From NCBI RefSeq assembly GCF_918797505.1, contig NC_092793.1, forward strand, positions 46,922,243 to 46,986,242: DNA of 64,000 nucleotides. Reading direction: 5' to 3'. Position 1 is the first letter of the stretch. Each line of letters opens with the position of its first letter. This DNA is from Bemisia tabaci (lineage: Eukaryota; Arthropoda; Insecta; Hemiptera; Aleyrodidae). A program made the translations under genes and the position numbers. Positions 47,701 through 57,328 of this stretch are shown here, in pieces. Below the pieces are notes generated by a model, which saw nothing but the letters and a program-made list of their open reading frames with translations, was not told the origin of the DNA and did not search any database.

Positions 47701-50700
47701 TTTTTCATTTTGAAAATTCCTGATATTTTCCTGATTTTCCTCGACTCCTGGCACTGTAGGCAAAAAGCAGTAAGACTTTCTCCGCTGAGGAGATTCGCGA
47801 AAGAAAAATTCCTGATAAAACGTCCGATTTTTCCGATTTTCCTGATTTTTTCCTGATCGGCCAAAATTCCTGATATTTTCCGGTTTTTCCTGATGCTAGA
47901 CACCCTGTTCTTTTTTAATTCTTTTTTTCATTAATGGAATTTACCGAAACTTGGGTTGCAGGTAATGTGGAATCTGTGGTGCGAAAGGCTGAAATTTCTG
48001 AATGCCGGCGATATTACAGCCAGCCCGTCTTCAGCTTCATCGTTGCTCTTGCCTTTAGTCAAGAGCATTACGAGTCTCTCCAGCTGGCGGAAGAGAACCG
48101 ATCACGCGCGAGGCGACAAACTCAACTACTACTCGATTGTGCCGACAGAGTTAGGAAAAATTGCCTGCAATTACAGTTTTATTTAACCCAACCTCACTTC
48201 GTTTTTTTCTCCTCTGAACCTTTAGGTAGACATCATGCGAGAGAGAAAAAGACTGCAGTAAGTGATTCACATTGAAAATGAAAGAGGGAGAACAATCCAT
48301 TGGCGGATCCAGCAAATCGGCAACATTTCCCCCCCCCCCCCTTAAACCTATGGAAATAAATCGATTCTTGTAGGTGTCAGGTGCTCCGAAAATAATCGAT
48401 TATTCAACATAGGTTTAAATGGAGGGAAGTCGGTGTTGCCAAATTTCTGGATCCGCCTCTGAAACAATCACTTTTAAAGTGTAGCACGACGGGACAAGCC
48501 ATTGGAGGAGATCGGACATCGAATCTTTGACTAAAAATGAAAATTTTGATTTTCATACCGTCAAATCATAAACTTGATGGGGCGTTCCTTAAAGATAATT
48601 TTTCGAGAAGACCAATGGAAACTTTTTCACGATTCTGTATTCCCTTTTAACGTAGATACAAGCTTCCAAAAAAGGCGATTATCGAAAGTTGCCAACACTT
48701 TTTCTTCTCAATTTAAATGTGTGTAAAACAATCGATTCTTGGCGAGGCAGCTTGCCTCATATAAATCAATATTTTGAATGGATTTAAATATAGGAAAAAC
48801 AGTGTTGCCAACTTGCAATATTGCCACTGGTTTCCAAATTTTTACATCAAGCCCCCCCCCCCCTCCACCACAAAGGTTCGATCCACCGTGACATCGTATG
48901 TCGTGGATCCTCAGATTGGGTTAAATTCACTCTGGACATGATTCAAATTTTCACCTTTGGGTGGATTATTTTGAGATTTTTTTTTTTTTTGATAATCAAA
49001 ATTTCAGTTTCCAGGTCAACCATTACCTAAGGAATTTTCGTGCCGAAGATTATAATCAGTACGGTAATCCAGGATTGCGCGAAACGTCTCAGAAAATGTA
49101 TGTGGATTGCGCGAATTAGCAAAAGGATTGCGCAAACAGAAACATCAGCATCTATTGCAGGAATGCGCGAATTTAAAATGAAGTTATTTTGAGGTAGAAG
49201 TTTGGCAAAACAGAGAACCGTTGGAAAATAAACGCATTTTTATGTTAAAGCAAGTTTACGTTAGTTTGTTGACAAGTCATCGATGTCTTTCCTTCTGATG
49301 ATAAAATGAAGTGAAAAGATTGAATAATGATCGCGGGTATAAAAAACTTTCCTAACTTTTCTGGGAAAAAATAAGTAATCGGGAGAAACGAGGCAACGTT
49401 GGAATGCTCATACGGCGTCAGAACACAGCATAGGCTTTTTAAGCTCTATTATTCGATGCCGCAATTATTCAAACGCGAGTTCGAATAATCACGCCAAACA
49501 CAGTGCGGCCGGCGTTAAACGTACATTAGCGCCTGCAAGACTTTCGGAATACTTCACGCATTGCGCCAAACAGTGCGGGCCGTAGTAGCGCCTAAAAGAC
49601 TGCGTGAATACTTCTCGCATTGCGCCAAACGCAGTGCAGTCGGTCAGTTGTTGGCGTGAAACGCGTATTAGCGCTTACATGACTGTAGGGATGCTGTAGG
49701 ACGTGTGAAGGAAACAGCACGTGTGCAATGTAGATAGACTTCTCTTACATGGGTGTACAGTGTACACACTATCCTGGTCTCTTCCTGTATAAAATAATTA
49801 CATTTTTTCGTTCTGTTCTTCCCATAAGATAATCCATGAAAAAAAATTATTTTTGGAACCAAACGAATCCTTTTTCCTTTCTTCTTCTTCTTCTTCTTCT
49901 TTCTTCTTCTTCTTCTTCTTCTTCTTCTTCATTTTTTTTTTCAAACGATGAAATGGTGTTCCTTCTGTTGCTGAAGAAAAAAAACTGTGCTCTGTTGTTG
50001 GAGAATAGAAGCTGAGAATAGTTGCTACTAAAAAAAAAAGAAAAATAAAAGACGATGACTGATATGATTTTACAGCCTGTATGTCTGTCTCTCCATATGC
50101 ACCCTCCCCATTACTCTACATACTTGTAAGAAGATATGACTTTATGTTGATAGTGATTTTAAACTCTAACATAAGTCATTTCAGGGTGATCGAATTATGA
50201 ATGTAGACAATTGGAAGTTCAATAAAAAATATGATGTATTTGCAAATAATATTACAATCTCAACAAAGTTATTTACTGCGAGTACGGCATAAGTCCTATG
50301 ATGTAAATTAATAAAAGTAAGTGAGAACCCTGTTTGTAATAACATAACAACGAACGCAATCAATTAATAAAATCATCTCAAACTAGAAAATGTACAATTA
50401 ACATAGTTTTAAATTTCAAGTGCGCTTTTTATTTACAAGGAGTAACAATTAACAGCGTCGATACCTATACATATACACAATAATTTTGGCATTTTTAGTG
50501 AAGACCATTTTAAAGTAGGTCTCATGCGTTTAATTGCAAGCGAGACTCTCTGGAAACCTCAAACAAAACATCCAAGTTTTCCAGGAAACTTGTATTTTAT
50601 AGAGAAGAATTTGGCAACGCTAGAGTGTTCAAACGCGGTGTCTTTCATTACTGGTAGCATTGTACGAGTGTAAAGGTAAGTATCCTAAATTAATTACCTC

Positions 50701-53700
50701 CATTGTTTGCAATAATTATTGATACCTTATCTTTCCAACGGGGATTTTTCCATTTTTTTTCCTTGTTTATTTTGAGGCCACAGGCTGCTTACGAAGCATA
50801 TTGGTATCAATGAGAATATTAAATGAACAATATCACCGTTGCTGTCAACCTGTAGCTCAGACTTTAAAGAAGAGTAGTGTAATAAAAAAAAATGCTGAGA
50901 AGAATATCTCTCCTAAATGTACAGTTGCCTCTTTCTTAAAACTTTGATAACGTTTAAGGTAAATTTGCCTCTGACTTTGGAGCTAGCATTGGTAGATATT
51001 TGGCATTGGTTCTAAAAATGACCTCACTTTTTCGGGCGATTTTGTTAAAAATTGCCACATTAACTAAATTAAATCGAGAGAAATGGAGATATTCTTCGAA
51101 ATCAGCGTCATAATATACTAAAATAAATGTACGTATGCAGCCCCTAAGCCTGCGATGAACCGAAGGGAAAAAATTATCGACTGGAGTGGTTGCTTAAAAA
51201 AAACTTAAAAATTCATTTCCAATGATGCTCATCTTTTTTGATACCTTCCTTTCTTACAATTTAAAAAACCGCACATACATCAATAATTTATAATTATTCT
51301 TGATTTATTTTGACATTTGCTCAGAGTCAACGCCATAAGTTCAAGCACTTTCGTAGTACGGCAGGAGATCAGCTACCTTCAGTTTGGAATTGGAAGTAAA
51401 TACAAGAATTAAGATGGCGGATCTCCCTTCTTACTTTAAACGCGCTTAAACTTATTTGGGATGGACTCTACTTATATTAAAACTTTTAAAAAAATGTGTA
51501 AGATAAAAATGTACGTGGTGGGTATGTAAAAGAAGCCTAACAGTTTTGAGGCCAGATATTTTGCTGTAAGAATAGCTGTTCCTTTTCGAAAATAGCTGTT
51601 TAAAATAAGATCCTTCAATGGCATCTGTACAAAAGGGTGCCTCACTGAACGGATGCTCAATGAATGAATGTTCGAAAGTAAAATCTACAAATTGACCATG
51701 AGATTGGTTTGAAAGGAAATTGCTCAACGTTAAAAAAATTGTCATAGGTACTTTAAGGCATAAATCTACGAATAATCATATATTCTATACACAATTTTTT
51801 TGCAGCTGCCGGAGTAAGCTGAGGTGTCATAATATAAAAATTCCAAAGTTCTACAAAAACTAGGGATTTGCTCAGTTTAGGTACTTAAAACCTAACCTAA
51901 CCAGACTACTAACAGGTAACAGGTCGGAGTGAAGAAACACGATCTATCTAAATTTAAAAAAATGGAGGTAAGCAGGATGTAATATGTTCTTATCTTTTAG
52001 ATGGGGTGGGTGGATACGTTGTTTGCCAGGCGATGTCAGTTTTATGCGAGTGAGATGGTGGTTTATAACTACAAGACCGTGCATAAAGCAGCAGTGCTAC
52101 GTACAGTGCTCGATTGAAAAGCTGTCTCCTTCGCCCTTATTTGTGCCCCTTTCTATCTAATTTTGTCATATCTGCAATGTTTCATCCTAAAATAATTATC
52201 ATATTCCTATTGCAATATCTTTAAATTTCCGCTCATTTTAGAGACAATTTTTGAAGAAAATATTGCATAACGCCTTTTCAACCAGGAAACAAGCCGATAA
52301 TGAAAAAAACCCGAGACGGTTACATTCTTGGAATCCTCCACGGTCGACCTTTGATTTCAAGGAAATGACGCTGATCAACACGGAATGTCGCTTGTCATGG
52401 AATCGAGTAAGTTTCCTTGTTACCATAAATATTTCTGTGTCACTACAAAGTTTTCCTATTCGTCGGAAAAAAAGAAAAAAAAATGCGTTGAAAGAAACTT
52501 TTTCGCCGCTACTTAAATTTTACTGCAGCACAACAAAAAACTGTTGAGGAAACGGTTCTTTTTGTTTTAGTGAATTCAATTTTTCTGCGACTAGAAAACT
52601 TCATGGGGAAAGCGATCAAAATTTTGTCACGAAATTTTTAGGAATTACTCCTCATGGGCGGGTATAGAGGTCTAAAAAATTCTGGAGAGGTGACTGTGAT
52701 TAATTTCCTTGCACAAAAATTAAACGTCCTAATACCATAATAGCGAGCAGTTCACAAAAAAGAATATTGTAAAAGAATCGTAACAAAGCAATGAATTAAA
52801 ATATACCAAAAGGGAAATATACCTCGTAATATTTTTTACAGTAAAAATAAGCAAATAAAAAGTCCAGTTCACCCTCTCAATTTCTTGCGTAAAGCTTTTG
52901 AACTCGTCAAAAATACCAGTTTTTCGTTTTTTTCCGAAATATTTCACAAGGCGTACTACCAAAGTATAAAAGAGTACGCAATAATGACGGCAAAAGATCG
53001 TTGGCCATCTGATCCATTGGAGCAAATTCCGCGGGCAACTTGTAGAAGCGCGCCGCTCACACTACTAAATTCAAAGCAGATATCGCAGCGCCTTCAACTT
53101 TGTGTATATGCACCACAGACACCTTTGGAGCACGAAAAGTTGCATTTTAGGGCGTATCGCGGAACCATGGTAACGCTTCGTTTGTTGAACGGAAGGAAAA
53201 CACGAGGACAGGGGATCGACAAGGAACAAAGCATATAGCGGCAATTTATTCCTGGCGATAGATGGAGAATACAGCAGCGGCTTCATCCATAAATTCTACT
53301 AAATCCGCCCATTTGTGACATAGTCGACCCTTTTGACGGTGCATTAAAATGGAGTGTTTATCCTGCGAGAATAATTTGCTTTTGGAGAGGGAGCGTCCGT
53401 ATTGATGTCATGATTTTAAAAGACAAAAGAAGAAATTTGACAGGAAGCCAACCTTTGGCCGTTGGACGAGCCCTCAGAATGAATTGCGAACATTAATCCT
53501 GGGAAATACAAAGGAGAGTTAGTTGCATTGCAGTACGCAGGTTTAACTTTTTCCGATCGCAATATAATTTCTCTCTCCTCAGGGTACCACGCTGAAAAAT
53601 ATTTCTCTTACTATACGAGTGTTTAATAATGCACTTTGTTTTAATGGATTGCCTTACTTGCATTTCTGTCGCTGAGCGAACGAATGAATGTCGTATGATG

Positions 53701-55923
53701 GCGTAAATCGAGGGTTTTTCATCTTTGTGTGTCAGCAACGAAAGAATGGAGCAGCCGCACTATTATAAACTAGTGTCGTTACTCGTATTTCTCCTTAAAT
53801 TTTCCAGATAGGCTAGACAAATTTTCCGTGTAGGGATAATAATCTATTAACCGGGCTTTATGTTTTGATACAAGCGAGCAAATACTGCATCACAGTAAGT
53901 TACAATGTACTCCACCCGCCGATTTTTATGCTACATCGGTGTTTCCGTTCAACCCTCGATAAATGATAAATATTGTACAGAACAAGAAATAAATATTTAC
54001 CCCCAAAATTTATTCAAACATGCTTAACCAACGTGCATGTACAAAACGTCACGATGCGTTCTCCGTATTTTGGTCGCCTGCGGGCCGATTATTGAAATTG
54101 ATAGACAAAGCTATAGACAAAGATGACAAAAGGGATGTGGAGGGATCCTGTTGGTGAAAGCTGGTGGTTGCAATGGACAAAGGCAGTGGGTGATAGACAA
54201 ACTAATGGCAACCCACGAGAAACCCGACGGTTAGTCCATCATTTTCTCCCTTAGTCTATAAGAACCACGCATTTCAACCAATAGGATCGCTCCATAACCC
54301 CTATGTCTTCTTTATCTATAGCTTTGTCTATCAATTTCAATAATCGGCCCGCTGGAGACGAAAAATACGGACGGAGGAGCAGCATCAGTCAAAGGGTCGC
54401 GTTTCCATGGTTTAAGCGAATGCACTAGCAGAAAATAGTGAGATCCATCCGCACGCCTAGTTAGTGCGTCCAATAATGGAGATATCGCCCCTTGAGAAAC
54501 ACGGTGCATGATTTCATCCACTCACTGGAGATCTCCGCACGTTAGATCCAAGCGATTTAAAATCGCTTGGATCTAGAGTCCAGACTGTTGAAAACAATAA
54601 CAAGTAAAAAAACTTTTGAGTCAATCGGATTTTTTCTGGAATCAAAAGGAAAGACGCTTAAATTAAGGGGCTTGGTTCTCGATCCAAGCAAAAATCCGAT
54701 TGAATCAAGAGTATTTTTTCGTGTCAATGTTTTTCAGAGTCTGGACTCTAGATCCAAGCGACTTAATTTTCCAGTGCTGTACATGCCATGGTTTCTTCCA
54801 CCTTTAATAAACTCACATTTGCACTGGTTGTTCCACTAACAACAAGGATTAGCTGAAGGTAATAAAAGAAGCCGGAGAAAGAAGGAGGATCACGTCGTAT
54901 GCGCAAAACTCCGGGATACTGGACGTGGAAACTTGGCGCTTGGATGTCTTAATATTATTTGCTGATTTATATAAGCTGAAATCCTCAAGATTCTGTGGTT
55001 AGCGCACCAACTACTCCATTATTTAGACCAAAGTGCGTTGCGGTTTTCTTCAGCGCCCTCTGTTTTCTCCCACGAGAAAGCTCTTTTGAATAGCGTTGCT
55101 ATTCAAGAATGCGTAATGCAACTTAAAGAAGGGAAAAGGGCACTGACCACCGCATTAAGTTTACGATGTGATACTCATGTGAGGACCGAGCCGTCAAGAG
55201 GGCAGTTCAGAGCAAGGAAGCGTCCTTTTCGCGGATGAAAAGACTTCACTCAACTTCGAGATAAGCCTCATTGGCTAGAATACTCTACGATTTCCCGGGT
55301 TCGTGTGAAAATTCAGTTACGTCCTTACGTTGGAGTCAGCGTTTCAAATGCGCCCTTGATGCATCATTCATGAGAGCTACGTCCAGTGGCGTGGCGTGCA
55401 TTACGATACATCGACTGTCATGCCATTTAAACCTATGGAAAATGATCGATAAACAGGGTGTGCGCAGCGAACACCATAATAATCGATTCTTTACCATAGA
55501 TTTAAATGGTATAAAAATCGACACATCGCAATTCACGCCACGCCACTGGCTGCGGTCCAGATTACGGTTCAGTAAACCCGTCTCGCCTGGTCGCCAAAGC
55601 ACGAATTTTCAATTTGCAAGCCTCTCTGGGTTTTGCATAACCTGCTTCTCGCTCAACTGCCCAAGAGGGCTTCGTGTGTGAGCTGCGGTCACCACCGGAG
55701 ACGAATTAACTATCTCGTCATGTCGAGTGGAAATTTTCGGAGGGTCACTCAGGTTAATCCAATAAGGGGTAGAGAAACACTGTTAAATTGGCTGAAAAGA
55801 AAAATATATACTTCTCGAGTTAGGGACCCTGAAAATAAAAATGGAGTTTTTGCAAAAGCGAAGAGAAGAGTTCTAGCAGAAGGAAAGTGGCCCAGAAAGC
55901 ACCATTCAATGGAGAAGCTATAA
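44752..55923 (+). CDS. Six-exon gene with FAM71/GARIN-like N-terminal domain
   Basis: Exons: 44752-44878, 45866-46110, 47962-48175, 48226-48257, 52242-52406, 55753-55923; 317 aa. Phases agree at every junction. Donors are GTACGT, GTAAGT, GTTTTA (weak), GTAAGT and GTAAGT. An in-frame stop 18 bases upstream (44734-44736) makes ATG 44752 the first possible start in this exon. Residues 1-150 resemble the GARIN (Golgi-associated RAB2 interactor) domain: IQKLLFKEYSELAEMVLVESPF, split here by meaning, aligns in spirit with the LQ-LL--EY--F--APV-ESNF opening. YLGVTPTQLIIAG fits the LGV-ST-P-L-LP-LIA stretch, TIKAQLCNEQTRYFEL the basic strand-turn-strand, and VMWNLWCERLKFL the closing W-RL--LL helix. 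Vertebrate GARINs bind RAB2 in spermatid Golgi; function here is inferred only. The C-terminal half is basic and Ser/Lys/Arg rich (NWLKRKIYTSRVR, KAKRRVLAEGKWPRKHH). Weak points: the exon 3 donor, the 50-base intron 3, and the poor pyrimidine tract before exon 6. Confidence 0.55.
44990..45366 (+). mobile_element. 5'-truncated non-LTR retrotransposon, C-terminus of the RT polyprotein
   Basis: Reading from about 45049, the frame gives WSWAGHVARMKETRWDSR, then VWKPDGKRNKGRQPVRW and later W-DE-----GKDWWSLGKDRE. This is the well-known C-terminal zinc-knuckle-free tail of insect endonuclease/RT polyproteins (WAGHVARM, GKR-RGRP--RW). The frame ends at 45301, followed by a short 3' UTR and a tail of 'taattc' repeats (about 45351-45366). 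It sits in intron 1 of the GARIN-like gene, same orientation. Confidence 0.8.
46134..46280. repeat. Two direct copies of the CAGTGGCGTGGCGTGAA terminus
   Basis: CAGTGGCGAGGCGTGAATG at 46134 and CAGTGGCGTGGCGTGAATG at 46233, each followed by ATCGATTATCG. They match the left end of the hAT-type elements at 55384 and 57164 but have no right end, so they look like solo ends or a tandem duplication. The first copy begins 23 bases after the exon 2 donor. Confidence 0.6.
46342..47338. mobile_element. Near-perfect ~1-kb foldback element
   Basis: The arms start CAGGGTGATCCAAAAGTCCC and end with the inverse of CAGGGGTGATCCAAAAGTCC. They are nearly identical for about 390 bp, with a weaker inner match (TTAAAGTTCAAAATGG and variants repeat several times) around a core near 46850. 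The flanks are TA on both sides (46340-46341 and 47339-47340), compatible with a TA target duplication. The same peptide (IARSKEHKKRKLFAQTRSQY) is encoded on both strands, a trivial result of the palindrome. It is located in intron 2 of the GARIN-like gene. Confidence 0.88.
47427..47486. repeat. Solo arm of the ATTGGA...CATTTTGCAA foldback family
   Basis: The sequence TTGCACAATCCTAGAAACATT, interrupted here after 20 bases in the match, then GGAATGCTCTTGGTTC and TTTTTTGCAGTATGCAATCCAATC, resembles the right arm of the element ending at 16114. No matching left arm is nearby. Confidence 0.6.
47631..47907. mobile_element. hAT-type MITE, CAGGGTGTCTAG ends
   Basis: Left end CAGGGTGTCTAG, right end CTAGACACCCTG. 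The flanks are tccttttt (47623-47630) and ttcttttt (47908-47915), 7/8 identical. Subterminal regions are filled with many copies of TTCCTGAT and TTTTCCTGAT in both orientations, likely transposase-binding repeats. The right end lies 54 bases upstream of exon 3 of the GARIN-like gene, so its T-rich flank may supply part of the acceptor context. Confidence 0.85.
48298..48461. mobile_element. hAT-type MITE, CAKWGGCGGATCCAG ends
   Basis: Left end CATTGGCGGATCCAG, right end the inverse of CAGAGGCGGATCCAG. The flanks are gaacaatc (48290-48297) and aaacaatc (48462-48469), 7/8 identical. It begins 41 bases after exon 4 of the GARIN-like gene. A degraded relative lies at about 48730-48895 (GTGTTGCCAACTTGC, a poly-C run and GGTTCGATCCACC). 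Confidence 0.82.
49070..49170. repeat. Four spaced copies of GGATTGCGCGAA
   Basis: Variants GGATTGCGCGAAAC, GGATTGCGCGAATT, GGATTGCGCAAAC and GGAATGCGCGAATT occur at about 49072, 49113, 49134 and 49161 at spacings of 20-40 bases, in one orientation. Origin unknown; it lies inside intron 4 of the GARIN-like gene. Confidence 0.55.
49485..49695. repeat. Short tandem array of a TTAGCGCCTRCAAGACT unit
   Basis: Three diverged units begin near 49525, 49585 and 49661 (TTAGCGCCTGCAAGACT, TAGCGCCTAAAAGACTGCG, TTAGCGCTTACATGACTG). Each is followed by an AATACTTC-ACGCATTGCGCCAAAC-type stretch in the first two. The same unit occurs twice inside the hAT element at 40232-41016, so this is probably derived from that element family. 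Confidence 0.65.
49876..49930. repeat. (TTC)n microsatellite
   Basis: Continuous TTC/CTT trinucleotide repeats, with one interruption. Intronic. Confidence 0.9.
49931..52241 (+). other. Intron 4 of the GARIN-like gene, no feature recognised
   Basis: AT-rich DNA. Short open frames (for example at 51452-51745) have no splice-consistent partner or recognisable motif. Confidence 0.4.
53084..53150. repeat. Dispersed repeat, GCGCCTTCAACTTTGTG type
   Basis: CAGCGCCTTCAACTTTGTG followed by TATATGCACCAC and GAGCACGAAAAGTTGCAT. Related to 41596-41670 and 56719-56790. In intron 5 of the GARIN-like gene. Confidence 0.45.
54062..54372. mobile_element. MITE with GCGGGCCGATTATTGAAATT inverted ends, copy 1
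   Basis: Both ends carry GCGGGCCGATTATTGAAATT followed by GATAGACAAAGCTATAGA and another AAAGA, so ATAGACAAAG is repeated within each arm. The inverted match extends outward through a diverged CCGTATTTTKSGTC stretch. The core is non-coding. A second copy lies at 59670-60133. Confidence 0.8.
54540..54775. mobile_element. MITE with GGATCTAGAGTCCAGACT inverted ends, copy 1
   Basis: The left arm GGATCTAGAGTCCAGACT is matched by AGTCTGGACTCTAGATCC at about 54739-54756. The outer right edge ends TTTTCCAGTGCTGTA. The left outer edge is a short local palindrome (TCCAAGCGATTTAAAATCGC, continuing TTGGA). The better-preserved copy at 60600-60828 defines the family. The 90-aa frame at 54567-54839 crosses both arms and is not a gene. 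Confidence 0.75.
55384..55548. mobile_element. hAT-type MITE, CAGTGGCGTGGCGTG ends, copy 1
   Basis: Ends CAGTGGCGTGGCGTG and CACGCCACGCCACTG, 165 bp. The arms include ATTTAAACCTATGG and ATAATCGATTCTTTACC. The flanks gctacgtc and gctgcggt match only with a one-base shift. Nearly identical to the element at 57164-57328. Confidence 0.85.
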
Positions 55924-56718
55924 TCAGTGGAAAACAGCCTCATCGATAGAACTTTAAACAGCCCCTCATTTCATCATAGACTAAAAACGAGGAAGTAAAA
56001 AATATGCTTTTATGTACGTCTTCATTTTTACTTTTAAAAGTGGTTAAAAAGCACGTCCGACTGCTCAAAACTGGCTTGTTGCGAGGAGGAGTAAATGGAA
56101 GTACGTCTCCTTATGGTGATTTGTATCCCCTTACATTTTTTTGAAGTTCGATAAAAGATATTGCTTGTTTGCGAAACATAAAAAAATGCAAAAAACTGTA
56201 TGTAAAAAGATGGCTTTCGGCGGAAAAATGCGAATGAGAAATTTGGGCGAGAGATCATCCTCACAGAAATTGAAATATTTTACGACATAATAGAGTCAAC
56301 TTAGGGTTCTTAACATTTCCGCAAAACTTCCTACCAGAACGTTTCAGCAGAATCATCGTGAATATTAATTTTACAAATCATTACAAGTAAATTTTCCGGG
56401 ATGGCTGTATGATAGATTATAAAAAAAAAACAATTAAAATATAAATAGCAATGCTTCAGCGATGCTACATGATTCACCTGAACTCCGAGGTTGCTATAGA
56501 CGTTATTTCGCTCATGGGGTCACCATCGGATTCACGGTCAGATTTAATTGGATCCAAATAATAACGATCACATAACATCTCTTAATGCTTTAATGATAAT
56601 TAATCGATATATATCGTTTTCTGTAACGTAACACTAACAGCGTCTATGATCAGCTCGATTGTATCCCTCCCTTGAGCACCAACAGGCGGAGCTAGGCGCC
56701 GCGCCGAGAATAAGGAAA

Positions 56719-56790
56719 CTGAAGCGCCTGCAATTTTGTGTGTATGCAAGAGGCACACCTCTCGAGGCCGAATAGTCGTATGAGAGCGCC
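56719..56790. repeat. Dispersed repeat, GCGCCTGCAATTTTGTG type
   Basis: GAAGCGCCTGCAATTTTGTG then TATGCAAGAGGC and CGAATAGTCGTATGAGAGCG. Related to 41596-41670 and 53084-53150. Confidence 0.45.
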
Positions 56791-57163
56791 TGAAATTTTC
56801 TCGCTTGTGCTAACACAGTCCTCACGTTACGCTATCGCATTTGCAAGTCGTCGCTGAACCTAGATGAGGTGATTTAAGTATTTTCAGTAGTTTATTCAGA
56901 TCTGATTTTATCGCCAATTATTCATAATGAAACATTTTCTCTTAAACTCCTTATTTAATTAATGTCCGCAAAGTCCTAATTAATGTCAGACATGTCCGCA
57001 TCATATGTTGTTGAATGTAAGAATTATCAAGGACATTCTATCTCTCCTTATAATATGTAAGATACTTTTTGCGTCGACTATTTCTAGAATATTTGCTCGT
57101 CAAAAGTTGAAGATCTCAAATCCCAAACTCCTTCTCCGCGAGAGACCTACTTAAGGTTTGTGC

Positions 57164-57328
57164 CAGTGGCGTGGCGTGAATTGCGATGTATCGATTGTTA
57201 TGCCATTTAAACCTATGGAAAAGGATCGATAAATAGGGTGTTCGCAGCGAACACCTTAATAATCGATTCTTTACCATAAGTTTAAATGGCATAACAATCG
57301 ATACATCGCAATTCACGCCACGCCACTG
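57164..57328. mobile_element. hAT-type MITE, CAGTGGCGTGGCGTG ends, copy 2, perfect 8-bp target duplication
   Basis: 165 bp, ends CAGTGGCGTGGCGTGAATTG and its inverse. Both flanks are gtttgtgc (57156-57163 and 57329-57336), an exact 8-bp duplication. The perfect duplication and arm similarity suggest a recent insertion. Downstream of the GARIN-like gene. Confidence 0.92.

Noticed and set aside
47934..48275. 113-aa frame GNVESVVRK... over exons 3 and 4 of the GARIN-like gene
   Set aside because: Its frame is out of phase with exon 2; the phase-0 frame (VMWNLWCERLKF) fits the domain and the exon 2 junction.
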